From Malikia sp041190985 (lineage in GTDB: Bacteria; Pseudomonadota; Gammaproteobacteria; Burkholderiales; Burkholderiaceae_C): a DNA stretch of 35,502 nt. Every line of letters begins with the position of its first letter. Within the stretch, counting starts at the first letter, position 1. The stretch lies in contig JBEEPT010000060.1 in assembly GCA_041190985.1 (NCBI GenBank), positions 1 to 35,502 on the forward strand, written 5' to 3'. Below, piece after piece: positions 17,299-25,420 of the stretch. Below the pieces are notes generated by a model. The model saw only the letters and a list, made by a program, of their open reading frames with translations, was not told the origin of the DNA and ran no database searches. The position numbers and the translations under genes are program-made.

Positions 17299-18255
17299 AT
17301 GATCGACGTCACCCTTGCCAACTTTGAAGCCGAAGTCATCGAAGCCTCGCACAGCGTACCCGTGCTGCTCGACTTCTGGGCGCCCTGGTGCGGCCCCTGC
17401 AAGTCGCTCGGGCCGGTGCTCGAGAAGATCGAGGCCGAGTACGCCGGCCGCTTCAAGCTGGTCAAGATCAACTCCGACGAGCAGCAGCAGCTCGCCGGCG
17501 CCTTCGGCATCCGCAGCATCCCGACCTGCATCCTGATGGTGGGCGGCCAGCCGGTCGATGGCTTCATGGGCGCGCAGCCCGAGGGCCAGATCAAGGCCCT
17601 GCTCGACCGCCACCTCCCCAGCCCCGAGGACCTGCAGGCCGAGGCCGACGTGCAGGAGGCGCAGCAGCTGGCCGAGGCCGGCGACGCCCAGAGCGCGCAG
17701 GACAAGCTGGCCGACGCGCTGGCGCAGAACCCGGGCAACGACGACCTGCGCTACGACTACGTCAAGCTGCTGATCAGCAACGGCCAGCTGGCCGAGGCGG
17801 CGGCGGCGCTGGCGCCCGCGCTGGGCCAGATCCCGCTGCAGCATCGCTTCGAGGCGCTGTCGCAGTGGCTCAACGCGCTCGAGTTCCTGAGCCTCGACCC
17901 GCGCGGCAAGTGGCGGCTGGAGCAGTTCGACGAGGTGATCGCGGCCAACAAGCGCGATTTCGACACGCGCTTCGCCAAGAGCCGGCTGCTGATCGGCCTG
18001 GGCCAGTGGACCGAGGCGATGGAGGAACTGCTCGAGATCATCATGCGCGACAAGAAATGGGCCGACGAGGCGCCGCGCAAGACCTATGTCGCGCTGCTCG
18101 AGCTGCTGGCGCCCACCGCGCCCAAGGCCGAGCCGGGCGCACCGGGCAAGAGCGCCGGCGGCATCGAGATCGCAGGCAAAACCGCGGTGCAGCAGGATCC
18201 GCAGGCCGAGCTGGTGGCGCGCTACCGCCGCAAGCTCAGCATGGCGCTGAACTGA
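17299..18255 (+). CDS. cnoX: chaperedoxin CnoX (YbbN), thioredoxin-TPR protein
   Basis: 318 aa. The N-terminal thioredoxin fold has VLLDFWAPWCGPCKSLGP with a full redox pair Cys31/Cys34 and the cis-Pro segment IRSIPTCILM. E. coli YbbN lacks the complete CxxC, so this one may be redox-active. The C-terminal half (about 110-280) is TPR-like helices. It acts as a holdase that protects proteins during oxidative (hypochlorous) stress. The last 35 residues (SAGGIEIAGKTAVQQDPQAE to LSMALN) are repeated at the far end of the proposed island, so the 3' end of this gene looks like an integration site. Confidence 0.9.
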   Translation: MIDVTLANFEAEVIEASHSVPVLLDFWAPWCGPCKSLGPVLEKIEAEYAGRFKLVKINSDEQQQLAGAFGIRSIPTCILMVGGQPVDGFMGAQPEGQIKALLDRHLPSPEDLQAEADVQEAQQLAEAGDAQSAQDKLADALAQNPGNDDLRYDYVKLLISNGQLAEAAAALAPALGQIPLQHRFEALSQWLNALEFLSLDPRGKWRLEQFDEVIAANKRDFDTRFAKSRLLIGLGQWTEAMEELLEIIMRDKKWADEAPRKTYVALLELLAPTAPKAEPGAPGKSAGGIEIAGKTAVQQDPQAELVARYRRKLSMALN

Positions 18256-18256
18256 G
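18150..18256 (+). repeat. 107-bp direct repeat, left copy (cnoX 3' end)
   Basis: The last 107 bases of cnoX match 34615-34721 with 5 mismatches in the 105 compared positions (about 95%). Homology stops abruptly on both sides. Proposed attL-like end of the 18.15-34.72 kb island. Confidence 0.9.
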
Positions 18257-18309
18257 GCGGCAATGCTCGCGCCGGGTCCCGGGCTCGTCGGGGCTTGAGC
18301 GGTCGCCGC

Positions 18310-18990
18310 TCAGGCGAAGAAGGCCCGCGTGAACCGTTGCGCTCCATCCGGCGAGCTGAACCGGCCCAGGCCGCCGGCCGGCAAGTTCGTGAGCTCGCCG
18401 AAGACATAGTCGCTGTCGGAGGCGTAGAAGTCGACGCGCAGGCAGTCGAATGCCGCCGACAGGGCTTCGGCGTCGGCCAGCAGCGCATCGAGATAGCGCG
18501 GGCGCGGCAGATCCAGTGATCTGGTAAGGCTGGTCCAGCGCCATATGAAGGAGATTCCAGTCGCGATCGACCGACGCGCGCCGCTTCTGTTCGTCGAACC
18601 TGTCAATGACCAAGACGATCTTCGCCTTGCCCTGCGGGCAATGGACGGAGCCCTCGTAGTGCAGGGCCGGATCCAGGTAGGGTTCGACGATCACCTTCTG
18701 CTCCAGGCTGGCATAGTGGTCCTCCAGCGTCTGCTCGAAGTCGTCATGGACCAGCCGCTCCTCGACAGTCGCCAGCGCCCCAAGGAACTGTGCGTGGTCG
18801 TGGGCGATCAGGAGCGGGCCGGACGAATGCGCAGGCGGATCGAAGTGGGCAAGGGGGCATCGCCAACAAACTGAGTTCCTACATCCGCGCGGCGTACCAG
18901 TGTGCGCTCGATGTTCGGACCTCCGCGTCCATCCCGGTGCTCTTCCAGTCCTTCGGCGTCGTATTCAACCCGGCCGCGTAGACGCGTCAA
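18310..18990 (-). pseudogene. decayed TupA-like ATP-grasp gene
   Basis: Fragments in three minus-strand frames read in order as one ATP-grasp-like protein: VGDAPLPTSIRLRIRPARS (about 18880-18810), then LEQKVIVEPYLDP, GKAKIVLVIDRFDEQKRR and DRDWNLLHMALDQPY (18710-18530), then YLDALLADAEALSAAFDCLR and VDFYASDSDYVFGELTNLPA (18515-18360). The last part matches the (R)VDFY...FGELT...GGxGRF ending of TupA-like ATP-grasp proteins from polysaccharide clusters. A frameshift lies near 18530 and another near 18810. No function expected. Confidence 0.55.
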
Positions 18991-19013
18991 TCGCCGTTCG
19001 ACCGCGCCGACAA

Positions 19014-19410
19014 GTGATCGTTCTCCAAGGCCGACTGCAGGAGTATTGGATGCTGATCGCCGACTGGCCTGGCCTTGAAGCCGCAGCGCTCCGGTTGCAC
19101 CTGTTGACCGGCGGCCAACGCATCGAGCAGTGCGTCATCTCGACAACGAACGGAAAGAAGGGGGGGAGCGTTCGTATTTTGGCCGGGTGGGCTGATGCCG
19201 CTGTCGGGCGAATCCATCGACGGCTTCCAGTTGAAGCGCATCCGGTCCGGCGCCGTGACGCTACTTGCGGCCCATGGCGCCAGTCGAGAAGTACGAGCCC
19301 GCCTTCAGTCGCATGGACTGACCGACGTTCAGGCTCGGCACTACGACGGGCATGACTACATGTCTGAGAAGCGTTTGGTGCTCGACATCCTGAGCCGTGA
19401 TCCGCTGCCG
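19014..19410 (+). pseudogene. decayed tyrosine recombinase (integrase)
   Basis: The first frame gives LRLHLLTGGQRIEQC (about 19083-19130), resembling the box I arginine motif. After a frameshift between about 19140 and 19195, a second frame gives RSGAVTLLAAHGASREVR, LQSHGL and VQARHYDGHDYMSEKR, which contain the box II His (SHG) and the tyrosine region of phage-type integrases. The N-terminal arm and core-binding domains are absent. Its position just inside the left direct repeat fits an island integrase. The 19411-19560 stretch has no recognisable gene. Confidence 0.7.
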
Positions 19411-19564
19411 CTGACCTGGCTGTTGCCGGAGTACGACTCGGGCGATCACCCGTACCTTAGCGACCGCGGTTACGCCACGAGGGCCGAGCACATTGACCTG
19501 GCGCTGCCCGCACGGGATGGACGCAGACCGGTGCTTACGGGAAAACACCTATTCCCAATAAAAA

Positions 19565-19576
19565 GTAAACGTTTAC
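19565..19576. promoter_or_regulatory. LacI-type operator O1
   Basis: GTAAACGTTTAC is a perfect 12-bp palindrome with the central CG of LacI/GalR-family sites. It shares its core with the second operator centred 131 bp downstream. Likely target of the LacI-family protein encoded at 29336-30328. Confidence 0.75.
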
Positions 19577-19689
19577 AGTAGGCACCAGAATCCAGATTCG
19601 CCACCGATCACCAGTCAACGGAATTCGAGCGGAGAGGAAGAACCCTTCGATGAAGGGAGATCGAGCGTTAAGACGCGAAGATCTGAATC

Positions 19690-19713
19690 GAATATGTAAA
19701 CGTTTACATATTC
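19690..19713. promoter_or_regulatory. LacI-type operator O2 (24-bp perfect palindrome)
   Basis: A perfect palindrome of 24 bp centred at 19701/19702; the half-site is GAATATGTAAAC. It lies 117 bp before the first gene of the cluster. Together with O1, 131 bp away, it would allow looping repression of the cluster promoter by a tetrameric or cooperatively bound LacI-family regulator (inference). Confidence 0.82.
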
Positions 19714-19830
19714 AAGGGCCGTCGAATTTGAAGAGCCTTGATGGGGCGCTTACCGCTGGGCCGGAAGAAGCCTCAGGCAAGCCGACGTGCGCAAGCAAGA
19801 CCACAGACACCGAACCAAGGAGAAACGCTG

Positions 19831-20667
19831 ATGAATCGCTGGAAGCTGGGCTATCAAACGAATTGCTGGGGCCCGATGGGCGGCGACGCCGTCGGCGTGA
19901 CCTCGGCCACTCGACTGACCTATCGCACCTACGCCGACATGGCGCGCGCCATTGCCGAGATCGCCACGGCCGGTTTCGACGGCGTCGAGATGTTCGACGG
20001 CAACCTGCTCGACTACCAAGGCAAGCCGGCCGAGTTGCGACGCCTGCTCGACGCCGCCGGCGTGCAACTGGTGGCCTCGTACAGCGGCTGCAACTTCATT
20101 TTCCCTGACCTGCTCGACGAAGAACTGGCGCGCATCGCCCGTGTGTCGGCAGCCACCGCCGAAGCGGGCGGGAAGTACATCGTGCTGGGTGGCGGGGCGC
20201 AGCGCGCCGCGGGCATCCGCGAAGGCGACTATGCGCTGCTGGGCGCGGCGCTCGACCAGGCTGCGGCCATCGCCCGCAAGCATGGCATCAGCGCGCACTA
20301 CCACCCGCACCTGAGCACCATCGTCGAAACACCCGAACAGGTGCGCAAGATCTTCGCGCAGACCGAGATCGGCTTCTGCCCCGACACCGCCCACCTGGCC
20401 GCCGGCGGCGCCGACGTGCCGGCTCTCATCGAAGAGTTCTTCAGCCGCATCACCTATGTGCACATGAAGGGTTGGCAGCGCACGCCGTTCCGCTTCACGC
20501 CGCTGGATCAGGGCGACCTCGACACGCGCGCCATCCTGGCCAAGCTCGAAGCGCTCAAGTTCGAAGGCTGGATTACCACCGAACTCGACGAATGGTCCGA
20601 TCCGCTCGACGCCGCTCAGCGCACGCGCAGGTTTTTCCACGACTTCGCGGCGACCTCGTCGCGCTGA
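19831..20667 (+). CDS. sugar phosphate isomerase/epimerase-like TIM barrel (1)
   Basis: 278 aa, xylose-isomerase-like (AP_endonuc_2) fold. Likely metal and active-site segments are GVEMFDGNLL, SAHYHPHLSTI (His158), FCPDTAHLAAGG (Asp185, His188), YVHMKGW (His211) and TTELDEW (Glu251). The pattern is shared with IolE-type inosose dehydratases and 3-keto-sugar epimerases; the reaction is not determined. AAGGAG precedes the ATG at 19831. First gene after the two LacI operators, so first of the transcript. Confidence 0.8.
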   Translation: MNRWKLGYQTNCWGPMGGDAVGVTSATRLTYRTYADMARAIAEIATAGFDGVEMFDGNLLDYQGKPAELRRLLDAAGVQLVASYSGCNFIFPDLLDEELARIARVSAATAEAGGKYIVLGGGAQRAAGIREGDYALLGAALDQAAAIARKHGISAHYHPHLSTIVETPEQVRKIFAQTEIGFCPDTAHLAAGGADVPALIEEFFSRITYVHMKGWQRTPFRFTPLDQGDLDTRAILAKLEALKFEGWITTELDEWSDPLDAAQRTRRFFHDFAATSSR

Positions 20668-20712
20668 GCCCGAGAGCCTCCACGCTCCCTACCAACAACC
20701 AAGGAGACAAAC

Positions 20713-21834
20713 ATGTCGCGCTCCATGTCCACCATCCTCTCGACCTTGCTGTCGGCCGTGCTGGTCGCCACTGGCGTGCCCGCGGCGGCGGCCGACCCTG
20801 CCGCCGCGTTGGCCGCGCTGCAAGACAACGTTCAGAGCCTGGGCCCGAATGGCGAAAAGCCGGCACCGGCCTCGGTCGTGCAACTCAGCGACGCCGAACT
20901 GGCCAAGATCAAGGCCATGAACGCCACCGCGGCCATCGTCTTTCACTACACCGGCAACGACTGGTCGCGTGCCCAGATTGCCGGTCTGAAGGCGCAGTTC
21001 GCAGCGATGAATATCAAGGTCATCGCTGTCACTGATGCTGGCTTCAAGCCTGAAAAGCAGGTCGCCGACCTCGAGACCGTGCTGACCCAAAAACCGTCGA
21101 TCATCGTCTCGATCCCGTCCGACCCATCGGCGACGGCGCAGGCCTACCGGGCCGCGGCCACACAGGGCGTGAAGCTGGTCTTCATGGACAACGTGCCCAA
21201 GGGCTTCCAGGCTGGCAAGGACTATGTGAGCGCCGTCTCGGCCGACAACTACGGCAATGGCGTGGCCGCGGCCCACCTGATGGCGCAGGCGCTCAAGAGC
21301 GAAGGCGACATCGGCATCGTGTTCCACGCGGCCGACTTCTTCGTCACGCGCCAGCGCTACGACGCCTTCAAGAAGACCATCAAGGAGAATTACCCGAAGA
21401 TCAACATCGTGGCCGAACAAGGGATCGGCGGGCCGGACTTCACCGGCGACGCTGATAAGGCGGCCAGCGCGATGCTGACCTCGAACCGCAAGATCAAGGG
21501 CATCTGGGCGGTCTGGTCCGACCCGGCCGAAGGCGTGCTCGCCGCGGCCCGCACCGCCGGCCGTGACGACCTGGTCGTGACCACGGTCGACCTGGGCGAG
21601 AACGTCGCCATCGACATGGCGCGCGGCGGCTTCATCAAGGGCCTGGGCGCCCAGCGCCCGTACGACCAGGGCGTCACCGAAGCGATGCTCGCCGGCTACG
21701 GACTGCTCGGCAAGACGGCGCCCCCGTACGTCGCCTTGCCCGCCCTGCCGGTGACCAAGCAGAACCTGCTGCAGGCCTGGCAGACCGTCTACCACGTGCC
21801 GGCTACCAACAAGATCAAGGCCAGCATGCGCTGA
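20713..21834 (+). CDS. periplasmic sugar-binding protein (SBP1)
   Basis: 373 aa. A signal peptide (MSRSMSTILSTLLSAVLVAT, cleavage near AAA-ADP at about 27) precedes an RbsB-like type I binding fold: AIVFHYTGNDWSRAQIAGLK, VSAVSADNYGNGVAAAHLM, VFHAADFFVTRQRY, KIKGIWAVWSDPAEGVLAAA and LVVTTVDLGENVAIDMARGG. It delivers an unidentified carbohydrate to the RbsABC-type importer encoded downstream. Two paralogues follow: SBP2 at 23044, and a signal-less copy fused to the ATPase at 25417. The fused copy is closer to this one (shared FMDNVPKG, FHAADFFVTRQRY, ALPALPV). Confidence 0.9.
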   Translation: MSRSMSTILSTLLSAVLVATGVPAAAADPAAALAALQDNVQSLGPNGEKPAPASVVQLSDAELAKIKAMNATAAIVFHYTGNDWSRAQIAGLKAQFAAMNIKVIAVTDAGFKPEKQVADLETVLTQKPSIIVSIPSDPSATAQAYRAAATQGVKLVFMDNVPKGFQAGKDYVSAVSADNYGNGVAAAHLMAQALKSEGDIGIVFHAADFFVTRQRYDAFKKTIKENYPKINIVAEQGIGGPDFTGDADKAASAMLTSNRKIKGIWAVWSDPAEGVLAAARTAGRDDLVVTTVDLGENVAIDMARGGFIKGLGAQRPYDQGVTEAMLAGYGLLGKTAPPYVALPALPVTKQNLLQAWQTVYHVPATNKIKASMR

Positions 21835-21869
21835 ACGCCACGTCTCACATCCTCCTTCAGGAGCACCTC

Positions 21870-22892
21870 ATGAAAGCCGTCTACCTGCCAGGCAACAAGG
21901 AAGTGGTCGTGCGTGAAGTCGCGACCCCGCGTCCCGGCCACGGTGAAGTCCGCATCGCGGTGAAAGCCTCGTGCATCTGCCGCAGCGACATGAGCCTGTA
22001 CTACGGCAACGCCGTGCTTGGCGGTGTCGAGCCTGGCCGCTGTGTGGCCGGGCACGAGCCCGCCGGCTTCGTCGAAGAACTCGGCCCCGGCGTCTCGACG
22101 CTGAAGGTCGGCGACCGCGTCGCGGTGCACCTGGCCCTGGGCTGCGGCACTTGCCCGGCCTGCCGGCGCGGCATCTTCCATCTGTGCCCGACCTGGAAGT
22201 GCATCGGCTTCACCGCCGACGGCGGCAACGCCAACTACATGGTCGTGCCCGAGCGCAACTGCATGCGCATCCCGGACTCGCTGTCCTTCGTCGCCGCGGC
22301 GATTTCGACCGACGCATTCGGCACGCTCTACAGCGCCTGCAAGAAGCTCGAACTGTCGGGCGCCAGCACGGTCGGTATCTGGGGCTTGGGGCCGATGGGC
22401 TCGAGCGGCATCCTGGCCGCCAAGGGCCTGGGCGCGCGGGTGGTCGCCTTCGACCCGATCGAAGAGCGGCGCGAGTTCGCGCTCAAGCTCGGTGCCGATC
22501 TGGCCCTGGACCCGACCGCGCCCGGGGTGATGGATGCCGTCAAGGAATTCACCCACGGCGACGGCCTGAACGCGGCGATCGACTGCTCGGGTAGCCCGAT
22601 TGCCGAGAACATGGCGCTCGACGCGGTGCGGCCCTTCGGCAAGGTGGCCTTCATCGGTGAATCCAAGGAAACCACCATCCGCCCCAGCGAACAGTTGATC
22701 CGCAAGCAGATCACCTTGTTGGGTTCCTGGTACTTCGGCATCGCCGAGTACGCCGAGATCGCCGACCTGCTGGTCACCAAGAAGATAGACCTGACGCAGC
22801 TGGCCACCCACACCTTCAGCCTAGACGAAGCACCGCAGGCCTTCGCGCTGTTCGACCAGCGCAAGACCGAGAAGGCCGTCTTCGTCATGTGA
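21870..22892 (+). CDS. zinc-type medium-chain alcohol/polyol dehydrogenase
   Basis: 340 aa. Catalytic zinc ligands Cys37 (SCICRSD) and His62-Glu63 (AGHEPAG). The structural zinc set is complete: Cys92, Cys95, Cys98 and Cys106 (CGTCPACRRGIFHLC). The NAD-binding loop GLGPMG is at 172-177. Substrate unknown. E. coli YcjQ, which reduces 3-keto-gulosides in the ycjQRS pathway, belongs to the same superfamily and is likewise encoded beside a Gfo/Idh dehydrogenase and a TIM-barrel epimerase. It sits between the two free binding-protein genes with a CAGGAG ribosome site. Confidence 0.88.
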   Translation: MKAVYLPGNKEVVVREVATPRPGHGEVRIAVKASCICRSDMSLYYGNAVLGGVEPGRCVAGHEPAGFVEELGPGVSTLKVGDRVAVHLALGCGTCPACRRGIFHLCPTWKCIGFTADGGNANYMVVPERNCMRIPDSLSFVAAAISTDAFGTLYSACKKLELSGASTVGIWGLGPMGSSGILAAKGLGARVVAFDPIEERREFALKLGADLALDPTAPGVMDAVKEFTHGDGLNAAIDCSGSPIAENMALDAVRPFGKVAFIGESKETTIRPSEQLIRKQITLLGSWYFGIAEYAEIADLLVTKKIDLTQLATHTFSLDEAPQAFALFDQRKTEKAVFVM

Positions 22893-23043
22893 ACCCGATG
22901 CGGAAACCGGATCGACCAAGCACCGTAAAACCGCAAACCCACTGTCGACACCCAGGACAGATCGCCGTCGCGCGCCAGGTCCGCCCCCGGGCGTGGCGCA
23001 TTGCAAGACCTCTCACCGTTCCAAAGCAAATACAGGACACACC

Positions 23044-24186
23044 ATGAAAGTCTTCTCCCCCTCCAGCCTCAGCGCCGCGCTCTGCGCCACCGGCCTCGTC
23101 ATGGCGCTCGGCGTCGCAGCACCGGCCATGGCGGCCTACGATCCCGCCGCCGCCCTGAAGGAAGTCGCCACCATGCTGCCGCCAGCCGGCCCGGGCGGCG
23201 AGAAGCCGGTCGCTGCCTCTGAAATCAAGCTGACCCCGGCCGAGATCGACAAGATCAAGGCCAAGAAGGCCAAGGCCGCGATCGTCATGCACTACGGCGG
23301 CAACGACTGGTCGCGCGCCCAGATCGAAGGGCTGAAGGCTCAGTTCAAGGTGCTGGGCATCGAGGTCATCGCCGTCACCGACGCCGGCTTCAAGTCCGAA
23401 AAGCAGGTCGCCGACATCGAGACCGTGCTGGTGCAAAAGCCCGATATCATCGTCTCGGTGCCCACCGACCCGGTGGCGACCCAAGCCGCCTTCAAGAAGG
23501 CCGCCAAGCAAGGCGTGAAGATCATCTTCATGGGCAACGACCCCAAGGGCCTGGAGCCGGGTGTCGACTACTTCAGCAACGTGTCGCCCAACGACTACGG
23601 CAACGGTGTCGCCTCGGCGCACCTGATGGCCCAGGCCCTGGGCCCGAACGGTGGCGAGATCGGCATGGTGTTCCACGCCGCGACCGACTTCTTCCAGACG
23701 CGTCAGCGCTACCTCGGCTTCAAGAAGGTGATAGCCGACAACTACCCGAACATCAAGATCGTGGCCGAGCAAGGCATCGGCGGACCTGATTTCGTCGGTG
23801 ACGCCGAGAAGGCCGCCGGCGCTATGCTCACCTCCAACCGCAAGATCAAGGGCATCTGGGCAGTGTGGGACGTGCCCGCCGAAGGCGTGATCGCCGCCGC
23901 TCGTGCGGCCAGCCGCGACGACCTGATCATCACCACCGTCGACCTGGGCCAGAACGTGTCCATCGACATGGCACGCGGCGGTTATGTCAAGGGTGTCTCG
24001 GCCCAGCGTCCCTATGACCAGGGCGTGACCGAAGCCACCCTCGGCGGCTACGCGCTGCTCGGCAAGAAAGCGCCGACCTTCGTCGCCTGGCCGATCATCC
24101 CCACGACCAAGGCCAACCTGCTCGACTCGTGGAAGGCGGTCTACCAGGTCGATGCCCCCGAGAACATCCGCAAGAGCATGAAGTAA
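23044..24186 (+). CDS. periplasmic sugar-binding protein (SBP2)
   Basis: 380 aa from the ATG at 23044, which has an AGGA site and puts the signal peptide first (MKVFSPSSLSAALCATGLVM, cleavage near AMA-A at about 30). The mature part parallels SBP1: AIVMHYGGNDWSRAQIEGLK, VSPNDYGNGVASAHLMAQAL, KIKGIWAVWDVPAEGVIAAA and DQGVTEATLGGYALLG. Around the ligand pocket it differs (MGNDPKGLEPGVDYFSN for MDNVPKGFQAGKDYVSA; FHAATDFFQTRQRY), which suggests another ligand or affinity. 151 bp separate it from the preceding dehydrogenase gene, with no clear promoter. Confidence 0.9.
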   Translation: MKVFSPSSLSAALCATGLVMALGVAAPAMAAYDPAAALKEVATMLPPAGPGGEKPVAASEIKLTPAEIDKIKAKKAKAAIVMHYGGNDWSRAQIEGLKAQFKVLGIEVIAVTDAGFKSEKQVADIETVLVQKPDIIVSVPTDPVATQAAFKKAAKQGVKIIFMGNDPKGLEPGVDYFSNVSPNDYGNGVASAHLMAQALGPNGGEIGMVFHAATDFFQTRQRYLGFKKVIADNYPNIKIVAEQGIGGPDFVGDAEKAAGAMLTSNRKIKGIWAVWDVPAEGVIAAARAASRDDLIITTVDLGQNVSIDMARGGYVKGVSAQRPYDQGVTEATLGGYALLGKKAPTFVAWPIIPTTKANLLDSWKAVYQVDAPENIRKSMK

Positions 24187-24250
24187 ACAAAGCTAGTGAC
24201 GGGGGACGCACCGCGTGCGGCCCTCGGCGACGAACACCCAGGAGACCTAC

Positions 24251-25420
24251 ATGACCAAGACCCTTAATGTCGCCATGATCGGCGGCGGTTTCATGGGCAA
24301 AGCCCATGCCCTGGCCTACGCGGCCATGCCGATGTTCTACTGGCCCGCGCCGGCGATTCCGGTGCGCAAGGTGGTGGTTGACATCAACCAGGCCGCGGCC
24401 GAAACCGCGCGCCAGCGCTTCGGCTTCGAGGAAGCTTCCGCTGACTGGCGCGCCGTCGTCGCTCGCCCTGACATCGACATCGTCGACATCGTCACCCCGA
24501 ACGACAGCCATGCCGAGATCGCGATCGCGGCGGCCAAGGCCGGCAAGCACATCATTTGCGAGAAGCCGCTGGCGCGCACCGTGGCCGAAAGCAAGACCAT
24601 GCTCGACGCGGTCAACGCGGCCGGTGTGATCCACATGGTGGCCTTCAACTATCGCCGCACGCCGGCCGTCGCGCTGGCACGCAAGTTCATCGAGGAAGGC
24701 CGCATCGGTAAGGTGCTGAACTTCCGCGGCACCTACCTGCAGGACTGGAGCGCCGACCCGAACTCGCCGCTGTCGTGGCGTTTCAGCAAGAAGATCGCCG
24801 GGTCGGGCACCGTGGGCGACATTGGCACGCACGTGGTCGACATGGCGCGCTATCTGGTGGCCGACATCACCGCCGTCAGCGCGATGACGCATACCTACAT
24901 CAAGCACCGGCCGCTGCAGGCGGGCGGCGTGGACAAGCTCGGCGCGGCCGACAAAAACGCCAGCGGCCCGCGCGGCGAGGTCGATGTCGACGACGAGATG
25001 CTGACGATGCTGCGCTTCGCCAACGGCGCGGTGGGTTCGATCGAAGCGACGCGCAATGCCTACGGCCGCAACAACTTCCTGACCTTCGAGATCCACGGTG
25101 AGCGCGGCTCGATCGTCTTCAACTACGAGCGCCGCGACGAGCTTCAGGTGATGTTCGCCGACGACCCGGCCGATGCGCGCGGCTTCCGCACCATCTACAC
25201 CGGCCCGGCGCACCCGTACGGCGAAGGCCTGTGGCCTATCCCTGGCCTGGGCATCGGTTACACCGAGACCAAGATCGTCGAGTGCTACGACCTGTGCAGG
25301 GCTATTGCCAGCGGCCAGCAGCCCTCGCCCAACTTCGCCGACGGCTACCGCATCGAGCAGATCGCAGAAGCCATCCTGCACTCCAGCCAGACCGGCCAGT
25401 GGGTCGAGATCGCGCCATGA
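24251..25420 (+). CDS. Gfo/Idh/MocA-family oxidoreductase (1)
   Basis: 389 aa. N-terminal Rossmann motif IGGGFMGKAHA (residues 10-20), the family EKP motif at 104-106 (IICEKPLA) and the catalytic-type pair Asp190/His194 in GDIGTHVVD. Members oxidise sugar or polyol hydroxyls with NAD(P), including C3 of glycosides (YcjS) and myo-inositol (IolG); this substrate is unknown. CAGGAG precedes the ATG. Its stop overlaps the ATPase-fusion start as ATGA, so it is in the same operon as the transporter. Confidence 0.9.
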   Translation: MTKTLNVAMIGGGFMGKAHALAYAAMPMFYWPAPAIPVRKVVVDINQAAAETARQRFGFEEASADWRAVVARPDIDIVDIVTPNDSHAEIAIAAAKAGKHIICEKPLARTVAESKTMLDAVNAAGVIHMVAFNYRRTPAVALARKFIEEGRIGKVLNFRGTYLQDWSADPNSPLSWRFSKKIAGSGTVGDIGTHVVDMARYLVADITAVSAMTHTYIKHRPLQAGGVDKLGAADKNASGPRGEVDVDDEMLTMLRFANGAVGSIEATRNAYGRNNFLTFEIHGERGSIVFNYERRDELQVMFADDPADARGFRTIYTGPAHPYGEGLWPIPGLGIGYTETKIVECYDLCRAIASGQQPSPNFADGYRIEQIAEAILHSSQTGQWVEIAP

